DNA from: Fictibacillus marinisediminis
Lineage (GTDB): Bacteria > Bacillota > Bacilli > Bacillales > Fictibacillaceae
NCBI RefSeq assembly: GCF_023149135.1
Contig: NZ_JAIWJX010000002.1
Location: forward strand, 372,001-436,000
Length of the DNA: 64,000 bases
Reading direction: 5' to 3'
The notes below the pieces were generated by a model. The model saw nothing but the letters and a program-made list of their open reading frames with translations. It made no database searches and was not told the DNA's origin. Position numbers and translations under genes: made by a program. Below, in pieces: positions 16,514-24,452 of this stretch (the stretch's first letter is position 1; every line of letters starts with the position of its first letter).

Positions 16514-17722
16514 ATGAGCTACATTCAACAGGGAACACCGCTTTTTCGAAAAACCAGCATGGCGTTTTTTGCCGCTGGTTTTAATACATTTGCGATTCTT
16601 TACTGCGTGCAGCCGTTAATGCCCGAGTTCACAAAGGAGTTCAGCATTACACCCACAACCGCAAGCATGTCTCTTTCTGTAACCACGATCGTACTTGCTG
16701 TCAGCATGCTGATTTTTGGCTCGTTGTCCGAAGTTTGGGGGCGAAAACCGATCATGGTCATTTCGATGCTTGCGGCTTCCGTGTTTTGTATTCTCACGGC
16801 ATTCAGTCCTAATTTTCACGTTCTGCTGATTTTACGAACCCTGGAAGGAATATCACTTGCCGGGCTGCCTTCCATTGCCATGGCGTTTCTTGGGGAGGAA
16901 ATCGAACCCAAAAGTCTCGGAACAGCGATGGGGCTCTATATATGCGGAAATTCAATCGGAGCGGTGTTTGGAAGAGTATTCTCAGGGCTGTTGAGTGATC
17001 TCGTGAGCTGGCATGCAGCGATAGGAGGAATCGGAATCATCAGCTTGGCAGCTACCCTCATTTTCTGGAAGAGTCTTCCGTCTTCACAGCATTTCAATGC
17101 CCGTCCCTTGCAGGTTGGAAAGCTCGGAAAATCACTGGTTGACCATCTAAAGGATCCCGGTCTCGTCTACCTGTTTTTCTTGGGATTTTTATTGTTGGGA
17201 AGCAACGTCGCGTTATTTAACTACATTGCCTACGTATTGCTCGATCAACCGTATTCCCTCAGCCAAACGATAGTCGGCTGGATCTTTTTGATCATGATTA
17301 TCGGAATGTTCAGCTCGGTCCAGACCGGAAAATGGGTAGACCGCCACGGGAAGAAAAGAGTGTTGTTCATCAACTTGTTGCTTGCCCTTATAGGTGCTGT
17401 CTTGACCCTGGATCCCCATCTTTCAGGCAAGATCCTCGGGCTTGGCTTGTTCACCTATGGATTCTTTGGCAGCCATTCCATCGCCAGCAGCTGGGTCGGA
17501 CAACGCGCGACCCATGACAAAGCACAAGCTTCGTCACTCTACTTATTTCTTTACTATACCGGCTCAAGTGTAGGGGGAACACTTGCAGGGTTCTTCTGGA
17601 GTGATTTCGGATGGGGAGGCGTTATCAGCATGACGGTGGGCTTCCTCGTAATGGGTGTTGTACTTTGGGCTCTTGTTTCAAAAATTGTACAGAATGGAAA
17701 GGGAGTTACTGAAGCAGCTTGA
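16514..17722 (+). CDS. MFS transporter, YnfM/YybF type
   Basis: This 402-residue, 12-TM major facilitator has the loop 2-3 signature FGSLSEVWGRKPIM and the LRTLEGISLAGLPSIAMAFLGEEI segment characteristic of the YnfM-like subgroup. A second half repeats the pattern with KWVDRHGKKRVLF. Function in efflux of a small molecule is inferred. It diverges from the interrupted LysR gene, which in related Bacillus genomes forms a regulator-transporter pair. The ribosome site before ATG 16514 is weak (GAGATGATA). A terminator follows. Confidence 0.83.
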   Translation: MSYIQQGTPLFRKTSMAFFAAGFNTFAILYCVQPLMPEFTKEFSITPTTASMSLSVTTIVLAVSMLIFGSLSEVWGRKPIMVISMLAASVFCILTAFSPNFHVLLILRTLEGISLAGLPSIAMAFLGEEIEPKSLGTAMGLYICGNSIGAVFGRVFSGLLSDLVSWHAAIGGIGIISLAATLIFWKSLPSSQHFNARPLQVGKLGKSLVDHLKDPGLVYLFFLGFLLLGSNVALFNYIAYVLLDQPYSLSQTIVGWIFLIMIIGMFSSVQTGKWVDRHGKKRVLFINLLLALIGAVLTLDPHLSGKILGLGLFTYGFFGSHSIASSWVGQRATHDKAQASSLYLFLYYTGSSVGGTLAGFFWSDFGWGGVISMTVGFLVMGVVLWALVSKIVQNGKGVTEAA

Positions 17723-17738
17723 ATTTAAAAGTTTTTAG

Positions 17739-17778
17739 AAAAGCAGTGGGATTCTCACGTGAGATCTCACTGCTTTTT
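17739..17778. terminator. Bidirectional terminator after the MFS gene
   Basis: AAAAGCAGTG and CACTGCTTTT flank an inner ATCTCACGTGAGAT-like stem, with T residues on both strands. Confidence 0.8.
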
Positions 17779-17828
17779 CATTGAAGGACAAACTACAAAA
17801 AAATGGAGTTTGTCCCTTTTATGTTTCT

Positions 17829-18197
17829 CTATTGATTTTCCTTCTGCTCACGTTCAAGCCTTGCGATCTTCTGCTGGATTTTCGTTAGATTCTCTTTCGT
17901 ACGCTGGATTTGCTGCAGCACATGGATCTCTTGCTGCTTCATCATTTCCAGCCGTTGAGGGATTGTATCGTTCCCATCCATGCACCAGTCCACGAACTGT
18001 TTGATCTCTTTGATGGGCATTCCGGTCTCTTTCAAGCACAGAATCAGCTCTAGGAATTTTAGGGAATCCTCTTCAAAGACACGATCTCCTTTTTCCGTCC
18101 GTTTCAGAAAGGGAAGCAGCCCCTGCTTGTCATAGTACCGAAGCTGGGAGATGGACAGCTCGTTCATGGCTGCAACCTGTCCAATCGTATAATTCAT
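17829..18197 (-). CDS. MerR family transcriptional regulator
   Basis: This 122-residue protein starts with the MerR winged helix, NYTIGQVAAMNELSISQLRYYDKQGLLPF. It continues DRVFEEDSLKFLELILCLKETGMPIKEIKQF and ends in a coiled-coil dimerisation helix (LQQIQRTKENLTKIQQKIARLEREQ). No conserved metal-binding cysteines are present, so a small organic ligand is more likely than a metal. GGTAGGTGAAAG precedes the ATG. It marks the last normal-composition gene before the AT-rich island. Confidence 0.85.
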   Translation of the reverse strand: MNYTIGQVAAMNELSISQLRYYDKQGLLPFLKRTEKGDRVFEEDSLKFLELILCLKETGMPIKEIKQFVDWCMDGNDTIPQRLEMMKQQEIHVLQQIQRTKENLTKIQQKIARLEREQKENQ

Positions 18198-18305
18198 CGT
18201 CTTTCACCTACCAAGGAATTACTCCGTTTTTATCAAGTATTTTACCATGATCATTCACTTCGCTTAAGGCATGGTTCAAAATAATCTCAGCACCATGTGA
18301 AGTGT

Positions 18306-18415
18306 ACAGTTTCCCGTTAAGGGAAAGAACTGCATCTTTTCAAATGTTGGGGTGGCAAAACGGTAGTGAATAAGCGGTGTGCCGCCTTGTTTTACATTGA
18401 TCCGATTGATGAATC
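18306..18415. repeat. Diverged dispersed repeat, copy B, at the left edge of the AT-rich island
   Basis: Partner of 2284-2396. It keeps the TCCCGTTAAGGGA hairpin, the CAAATGTTGGGGTGGCAAAACGG block and a CATTGATCCGATTGAT end. The outer stem differs in sequence but still pairs (CAGTT/AACTG). A degenerate frame here reads through FYIDPIDES to a stop. Confidence 0.5.
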
Positions 18416-18499
18416 GATGTAATATTCCGGGCGTTAATTCAGTAAATGTGGCATATGGTAATAAATCCTCAAGTTACCTAATATGAAATCTTGGAAAAA

Positions 18500-18535
18500 T
18501 AACATTTATTGTTATTGGAATTACAATAAATGTTA
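18500..18535. promoter_or_regulatory. Perfect 13-bp palindrome upstream of the defence operon (candidate operator)
   Basis: TAACATTTATTGT and its exact inverse are separated by 10 bases. The right arm overlaps a possible -35 (TTACAA, 18533-18538), which is 18 bases before GATAAT (18557-18562). The position suits repressor binding. The operon itself encodes no obvious regulator. Confidence 0.5.
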
Positions 18536-18603
18536 CAAATATAAATATTAATATGAGATAATATGTCTAAATATTTTTTAATTTTTTAGGGGTTGTTAGA
18601 TTT

Positions 18604-20784
18604 ATGTCTTTTAAGGAATTGAATTTAAAAAATGAATACAGATCATTTGAAGATAATATGATAGGAGACTTTTATATTCCTCTCCTTAATCAATCAATTC
18701 GTTATGACCGTGCTGTTGGATTTTTTTCCTCTACTGCCTTGATTGAAATAACTAGAGGTTTAAGTGGACTTATAAAAAATAACGGGAAAATACGTCTTAT
18801 TGCATCCCCTAAATTATCTAATGAAGATATTGAAGCTATCGCATATGGTTATAAAACTAAAAAAGAAATAATTTCTACAAACATTTTAAATTCATTTGAA
18901 AAAGATTTTAATGTTTTTGAAAAAAAGCGACTCAACTTACTAGCGCATTTAATTAGCAAAGGACTTTTGGATATTAAAATCGCGCTCATAGAAAACAATA
19001 AGGGAATTGGTATTTTCCACGACAAACTTGGTATAGTTGAAGACAAAGAAAGTAATTTCATCGCTTTCTCCGGTTCGTTAAACGAGACAGCAAATGCTTT
19101 TTCACATAACTATGAGGCAATTGATATTTTTAGGTCATGGACATACGATAAAGAACGAGTAGATTCCAAGGTTAGTACATTTGAAAATATTTGGAGCAAT
19201 ACAGCGAAAAATATTGTCACAGTCGATTTTCCTGAAGTTGGTTATGAAAAGCTACAATTATATAAAATGGAAGAGGTAGAGCTTGATTTAGATGAAGCTG
19301 AAGCCTATTTCCTTAATCGAGAAATTGAAAAACTAACAAAATTAGAAGGACCTATTTTACCTGAGAGCATCAAAATTCGTGATTATCAAATTAAAGCCAT
19401 AGAAAGTTGGGAAATAAACGAATTTCGAGGAATTTTTAATATGGCCACAGGAACAGGGAAAACGATAACAGGTTTGGCAGCTGCGGCTCATCTGGCTAAA
19501 ACACTAAACCACAAATTGGCTTTGGTAATCGTTTGTCCTTATCAACATTTAGTCAATCAATGGGTTGAAGACATTGAGTTATTCAATATGAAACCAATCA
19601 TCGGACACTCAGCCTCTAGACAAAGAAAATGGAAAGAACGATTTAAAACGGCAATTGAATCTTATAACTTAGAAGTTTCTGATCATTTTTGCTTTGTTAC
19701 TACAAATGCAACATTTAGTAGTGACTACGTCCAACAACATCTAAGAACGATTCAGCGTGATTTACTGTTAATCGTAGATGAAGCGCACAACTTTGGAGCT
19801 GGACATTTGAATTCAAAACTTCCCGAAAATCCCAACTATCGACTGGCGTTATCTGCCACCATTCATAGACACAACGATGAAGAAGGTACGGATGCGCTTT
19901 TCAATTACTTTGGCAGCGTCTGTATTGAATATACACTTGAAATGGCGATTCGTAACGATATGTTAACGCCATATTACTATTATCCAATTCCTGTATTTCT
20001 AAATGAAGAAGAATTACAGGAATATAGAGAATTAACTGCTAGAATTGGTTCAATGGTTAGGAAAGATCGTTTTGGTAAAGTCTCTTTTTCAGATTCAGCA
20101 AAAATGCTTTTACTAAAACGTGCCAAAATTATTGCAGGTTCTTCAGAAAAAATTGAAGCACTCGAAAAAGCTATTATGGATTACAAAGATAAGTCACATC
20201 TTCTCGTTTACTGTGGGGCAACTACAATTTCAGATCCTACTTATGAAGAAGGTAAGACAGATGTAGAGGAAAAAAGACAAATAGATGTAGTTGTTAATTT
20301 AATGGGAAATAAATTAGATATGAAAATATCAAAGTTCACATCCGAAGAACCGGCTAGTGAAAGGGAAGTTTTAAAACAATCTTTTGACAAAGGAGATCAA
20401 CTTCAAGCTTTAGTTGCAATTCGTTGTTTAGATGAAGGTGTAAACATCCCTAGTATCAAAACGGCTTTTATTTTAGCAAGTAGCACTAACCCTAAAGAAT
20501 ATATTCAAAGAAGAGGACGTGTACTTCGTAAGTTTAAAGGCAAACAATACGCTGAAATCTATGATTTTATTACACTACCTGTTCCGTTTACTCAATTAAA
20601 TAATTTAACGGAAGATGAAATTTTATCTTTAAAATCTTTACCTCTGAGGGAAATAGAAAGAATGAAGGACTTCTCAAGTGTTGCCGAAAACTCGTCTGTA
20701 GCAGACGATCTAATTAGTACGATCCAAGACTACTATTTGCTAAATAGAGAGGGGGGGTATTCAAATGAATTTGACACTTTCTAA
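18604..20784 (+). CDS. PLD-nuclease/SF2 helicase fusion, first gene of a Dnd-like defence operon
   Basis: This 726-residue protein has an N-terminal phospholipase-D-like nuclease domain with an HDKLGIVED motif near residue 139 and SGSLNETANAF near 157. An SF2 helicase follows: Walker A MATGTGKTITG near residue 281, DEAH in LLIVDEAHNFG near 397, ALSATIHR, then the C-terminal helicase lobe ending QRRGRVLRKF. Such proteins act as effectors or translocases in restriction-like defence. The ATG follows AGGGG. The small ORF downstream overlaps its end by 20 bases, showing co-transcription. A second, unrelated-length PLD-helicase lies at 31958. Confidence 0.85.
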   Translation: MSFKELNLKNEYRSFEDNMIGDFYIPLLNQSIRYDRAVGFFSSTALIEITRGLSGLIKNNGKIRLIASPKLSNEDIEAIAYGYKTKKEIISTNILNSFEKDFNVFEKKRLNLLAHLISKGLLDIKIALIENNKGIGIFHDKLGIVEDKESNFIAFSGSLNETANAFSHNYEAIDIFRSWTYDKERVDSKVSTFENIWSNTAKNIVTVDFPEVGYEKLQLYKMEEVELDLDEAEAYFLNREIEKLTKLEGPILPESIKIRDYQIKAIESWEINEFRGIFNMATGTGKTITGLAAAAHLAKTLNHKLALVIVCPYQHLVNQWVEDIELFNMKPIIGHSASRQRKWKERFKTAIESYNLEVSDHFCFVTTNATFSSDYVQQHLRTIQRDLLLIVDEAHNFGAGHLNSKLPENPNYRLALSATIHRHNDEEGTDALFNYFGSVCIEYTLEMAIRNDMLTPYYYYPIPVFLNEEELQEYRELTARIGSMVRKDRFGKVSFSDSAKMLLLKRAKIIAGSSEKIEALEKAIMDYKDKSHLLVYCGATTISDPTYEEGKTDVEEKRQIDVVVNLMGNKLDMKISKFTSEEPASEREVLKQSFDKGDQLQALVAIRCLDEGVNIPSIKTAFILASSTNPKEYIQRRGRVLRKFKGKQYAEIYDFITLPVPFTQLNNLTEDEILSLKSLPLREIERMKDFSSVAENSSVADDLISTIQDYYLLNREGGYSNEFDTF

Positions 20785-20938
20785 AAATATTAAGTTTCAT
20801 GAAAAAAATTTAGAAATGATGAAAATGCGTATTATTGATATAGAACGACAAAATATCAAAACAAAAGAACTTACTGAGAATCAAATACTAGAGGTAATTC
20901 GAACAATTATCATCGAGGAAGCCAATAAGAATTACTAG
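20765..20938 (+). CDS. Small 57-residue protein within the Dnd-like operon
   Basis: The gene starts at ATG 20765 behind GAGGGGGGG and overlaps the helicase stop by 20 bases. The product, MNLTLSKNIKFHEKNLEMMK to IIIEEANKNY, is charged and wholly helical in pattern, with a heptad-like EKNLEMMKMRIIDIE region. It ends 10 bases before the DndD-like gene, which has its own AGAGGTG. No family is recognised. Its tight packing between operon members makes it a real component rather than a chance frame. Confidence 0.65.
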   Translation: MNLTLSKNIKFHEKNLEMMKMRIIDIERQNIKTKELTENQILEVIRTIIIEEANKNY

Positions 20939-20948
20939 AGGTGCTAAA

Positions 20949-22916
20949 ATGATTATAAAAAAAATATCACTTTATAACTTTAGACAATTTCAAGATGAAC
21001 AAATTATTGAATTTTCAAATGATGAAGATAAAAATATAACATTAATTTTAGGGGATAATACAAGCGGTAAAACTACAATATTACAGGCATTTTTATGGGG
21101 TTTTTACGGGAAAGCAAACTTCAAAAGTAAAGATTCACTATTAAATGCTAAAGTAGCACAAGAAATGTTAACAACGAAACAAGAAAAAGATGTGCGTATT
21201 TCAATTGAATTAGAACATCAAGATGTTAATTATTTTCTTACACGCTCTCTTACACACTATGTAAAAAGCGGTGAAATAAAAGCAAGTGCCATTTCAAAAG
21301 TAGATATGAAATATAAACAAAGCGATGGTCAAATAGAAAATATTCCCACTCATCAAATTCAAAATAAGATTGGGGAAATCCTGCCAGAAGATCTAGCCAT
21401 TTATTTCTTATATGACACAGAACGATTTGGAAATATCACTTCAAAAGCGGACGTGACTAGCTCTGTTAAAGGAATATTAGGTCTAACTGTTTTAGACAAT
21501 ATGATTAAACATATTGGTACACCCACAAAATCCAAGAGTGTCTTAGGTCAATTTAATTCTAGTTTAAATTTAGAAGGAAATAAAAACGCAACTGAAGCCT
21601 ATGAACGCTTTAAAAAAGCTGAAGAACGAAAAGAAGAAGTTGAAACAAGACTAGAACAAAAGAAAAAAGAACGTGAAGCCTATTCTAAATCTGTTGATGA
21701 AAGACAAGCTATTTTAAGAAGCTTAGAAAAAACTGCGCAATTACAAGCAGAAAAAGATAAGAAAGTAAAGATGATGAATTTCGAGAAATCTGCTTTAAAA
21801 ACGGCACAAGAACATTTTTATAGTTCTTTCAAAAATAACACACCTATGTTTTTAGGTCATTCACTATTTCAAAAAGCAATGGCCGAACTTGCCAATGCAA
21901 ACCTTGATAAAAAATCAATTCGTGATATGAATGCAAACGCTATTAAAGACATTATTGAGCGCGGTATATGCGTCTGCGGCACTGAAGTTTGTGAAGGTAA
22001 TGAAGCCCATAAACATCTTCTAGAAGAAATTCGCTATTTACCACCTGAATCAATTGGTACATTACTTAAGTTTTTTAAAGAGAAAGCAGATCTTTTTTCA
22101 AAAACAGGTGAAGGCTACTTTACTCAATTAGACAATAGTTATAAAAACATATTTAACAATCTTCAAAAAATGAGTGAGTTAGAGGATGAAATTCAATTTT
22201 TAAATGATGAATTAAAGAAAGAAGATAGCGTTGAAAAACATCAAGAAATCTTAATAGAATTAGAAGCTAAAGTCGAAAAACTTTCTGATGACATTGATCT
22301 TTTAAATCAGGAATTAGGTGAACTTAAAAAATCAATCAAAGACGACAAAGCTACATATGAACAAAATATTAAATTATCTGATAGAAATAATGAGCTCTTA
22401 AAGTATATAGAATATGCAAACCAAGTACTAGAATGGGTTACTAATCATCGTGATACACGCGAACATGATATTAAAGAACAATTAGAGGAAAAAGTTAATA
22501 ACTACTTTTCTAAGATGTATCATGGGAAACGTAAAGTAACAATCGATGATAAATTCCGCGTGAATTTAGTTACGACAGATTTATTAGAGGAAATCCATAC
22601 TGATGAATCTCAAGGTCTAGAGACAGTGAAAAATTTTGCTTTCATTTCAGGATTAGTAGACTTAGCAAAGCAAAAATTACAGGATGCTTATGAAAAAGAG
22701 GCGGAAGCGTACCCTTTAATTCTAGATGCCCCGTTCTCAAATGCCGATGAAAAGCACGTAAAAAATATTTCTGAAGTACTCCCTAACGTAGCAAAACAAC
22801 TAATTTTAATTGTTATGGCAAAGGACTGGAATTACGCAAAAAATGCCTTAAGTAGTAAAGTTGGTAAAGAATATTACTTAAATAAAAAGTCTGAAATTTA
22901 CACTAAGATAACTTGA
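20949..22916 (+). CDS. DndD-like SMC/Rad50-type ATPase
   Basis: This 655-residue protein has the AAA_23 N-terminus (KKISLYNFRQFQDEQIIEFS), Walker A GDNTSGKTTIL at residues 35-45, and long coiled coils around 215-270 and 405-480. A cysteine cluster (CVCGTEVC) near residue 340 resembles a zinc-hook. The C-terminal part has the LILDAPFSNADEKHVKNISEVLP Walker B/D-loop. DndD-type ATPases work with DndC in sulfur insertion into DNA backbones. The assignment to DndD rather than generic RecF/SMC rests on architecture and the nearby PAPS-reductase gene. Confidence 0.75.
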   Translation: MIIKKISLYNFRQFQDEQIIEFSNDEDKNITLILGDNTSGKTTILQAFLWGFYGKANFKSKDSLLNAKVAQEMLTTKQEKDVRISIELEHQDVNYFLTRSLTHYVKSGEIKASAISKVDMKYKQSDGQIENIPTHQIQNKIGEILPEDLAIYFLYDTERFGNITSKADVTSSVKGILGLTVLDNMIKHIGTPTKSKSVLGQFNSSLNLEGNKNATEAYERFKKAEERKEEVETRLEQKKKEREAYSKSVDERQAILRSLEKTAQLQAEKDKKVKMMNFEKSALKTAQEHFYSSFKNNTPMFLGHSLFQKAMAELANANLDKKSIRDMNANAIKDIIERGICVCGTEVCEGNEAHKHLLEEIRYLPPESIGTLLKFFKEKADLFSKTGEGYFTQLDNSYKNIFNNLQKMSELEDEIQFLNDELKKEDSVEKHQEILIELEAKVEKLSDDIDLLNQELGELKKSIKDDKATYEQNIKLSDRNNELLKYIEYANQVLEWVTNHRDTREHDIKEQLEEKVNNYFSKMYHGKRKVTIDDKFRVNLVTTDLLEEIHTDESQGLETVKNFAFISGLVDLAKQKLQDAYEKEAEAYPLILDAPFSNADEKHVKNISEVLPNVAKQLILIVMAKDWNYAKNALSSKVGKEYYLNKKSEIYTKIT

Positions 22917-22926
22917 GGTGAAATAA

Positions 22927-23442
22927 ATGTTATTCGATAAAAATATTATAATCACCGGAAAACATTCAGCCTATATGGATTTACTAAGAGATAAAGGTTT
23001 TTTTTCTAGACACTTAGACATCTATATTAATTCTGCAATTGTAGGGTTTCAGTACAATCGTAAAAGTTTATCTGATAAATCAGAGACGTACAAAGATAAG
23101 AGAACACAAATTCATACAGAACAGCTAGTTAAAGAGAGTTCAATTTTAGAATTTATTTATCGATTAATTATGCTCTTAGATAATCAAAAAGATTCAACTT
23201 TAGAAGACCGAATTAATCGAGCTTTTCGAGATGATTCACTAAATGACGTGAGTGAGAAACATAGTGAAAATACGAAAGTATTCATTTCCTATGTACTAGG
23301 TGGCGTTGAAGTCCTTTATGAGAAAATTATTGAAAAAGGAGCAACTGAGCAAGATCTAATGAAGAACGCTTATGAATTTATGAAAGAACAAAATTTATCT
23401 TTTATAAATAGAAGTGCCGATGATATTTTAAACGAACTATAA
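22927..23442 (+). CDS. 171-aa helical protein in the Dnd-like operon, function unknown
   Basis: This is an intact protein starting MLFDKNIIITGKHSAYMDLLRDKG, with AFRDDSLNDVSEKHSENTKVFISYVLGGVEVLYEKI in the centre. It occupies the place where dndE is sometimes found, but it lacks the short ribbon-helix-helix look of canonical DndE and is longer. GAGGTG sits shortly before the ATG, and the previous gene ends 10 bases upstream. I treat it as a system-specific subunit of unknown role. Confidence 0.6.
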   Translation: MLFDKNIIITGKHSAYMDLLRDKGFFSRHLDIYINSAIVGFQYNRKSLSDKSETYKDKRTQIHTEQLVKESSILEFIYRLIMLLDNQKDSTLEDRINRAFRDDSLNDVSEKHSENTKVFISYVLGGVEVLYEKIIEKGATEQDLMKNAYEFMKEQNLSFINRSADDILNEL

Positions 23443-23521
23443 TCGCTTCACATAAGATAAAAGCCGCTCTTCATCAAAAATCAACTTGTTAATGCTATAC
23501 TTGAACTAGGAGGGCTTTAAA

Positions 23522-24409
23522 TTGTCTGTTAATAAAGCAAAAACTAAAAAAAGTAATGATAAGTCAAATGTACGAGGTACTTTAAATGCTGGTCAACTTA
23601 ATTCCATTAGCAATCGTAAGCCTGTACATGTAGCAATGTTCAGTGGTGGTGCTGCATCTGCTTATGTAGCTTACTATATTGTCCAAAAATACGGGAAAGA
23701 AAACTGTGTCCTATTCTTTACCGACACATTATGGGAAGATATAGATAATTATAGATTTATGGAAGAAGTAGCCGAATATATCGGTTTAGATATTACGTAT
23801 CGCACAGATGGACGAACACCAGAAGAAGTATTTTTTGATGTGCGCTTTTTAGGAAATTCACGTATGGCTAAATGTTCTGAAGAATTAAAAGTTCGTCAAA
23901 CGTTAATTTACTTAGAAGAACTTCGCGATGAACATAACTTAGAACCTATTCTTTACTTTGGAATTGGTCCGCATGAACAACATCGTGCGGTTAATCTTCA
24001 AAATTTCTATGAACATAATCCAATTGAGCCTATTGCTACACGTTTTCCTATGATTGAAACGTTCAAGGAAGATTTAGATGCAAAAATAATCATTCGTGAT
24101 GAATGGAAGATTGCACTTCCTCGAATGTATGGACTAGGATTTTCTCATGCAAACTGTGCTGGACGTTGTGTACGTGGAGGCTTAGGGCACTACGCCTTAC
24201 TTTATAGAGTTTGGCCAGAACAATATTTAGAACAAGAAGCGATGGAAGAACGTTTCCGTGAAAAGTTTAATAAAGACGTTTCAATTTTAAAACGTAATAG
24301 TAAACCATTCACTTTACGTGAATATCGGAATCTTATGGACCAGGATGGCATAGAGATATATTTAAGCGAAAAAGATGATACAATTCCTTGTGTTTGTTCA
24401 TATTCTTAA
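23522..24409 (+). CDS. PAPS-reductase family / DndC-like ATP pyrophosphatase
   Basis: This 295-residue protein has the PP-loop motif SGGAAS near residue 41, after HVAMF. It then has FFTDTLWED, KCSEELKVRQ and a cysteine-rich C-terminal region with CAGRCVRGG and a final CVCSYS. In DndC such residues support adenylation and an iron-sulfur cluster for sulfur transfer to DNA. It is shorter than typical DndC (around 500 residues). The TTG start at 23522 follows AGGAGGG. It closes the five-gene operon. A role in sulfur modification of DNA is inferred, not shown. Confidence 0.78.
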   Translation: MSVNKAKTKKSNDKSNVRGTLNAGQLNSISNRKPVHVAMFSGGAASAYVAYYIVQKYGKENCVLFFTDTLWEDIDNYRFMEEVAEYIGLDITYRTDGRTPEEVFFDVRFLGNSRMAKCSEELKVRQTLIYLEELRDEHNLEPILYFGIGPHEQHRAVNLQNFYEHNPIEPIATRFPMIETFKEDLDAKIIIRDEWKIALPRMYGLGFSHANCAGRCVRGGLGHYALLYRVWPEQYLEQEAMEERFREKFNKDVSILKRNSKPFTLREYRNLMDQDGIEIYLSEKDDTIPCVCSYS

Positions 24410-24415
24410 AAATAC

Positions 24416-24450
24416 AAATGCAGCCATTCGATTTTCGAGTGGCTGCATTT
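24416..24450. terminator. Bidirectional terminator between the two convergent defence operons
   Basis: AAATGCAGCCA and TGGCTGCATTT form a perfect 11-bp outer stem with an inner TCG/CGA pairing. Confidence 0.8.
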
Positions 24451-24452
24451 AT

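Noticed and set aside
22927..23442. Calling the 171-residue protein DndE
   Set aside because: Position fits, but length and visible sequence do not match the short canonical DndE.
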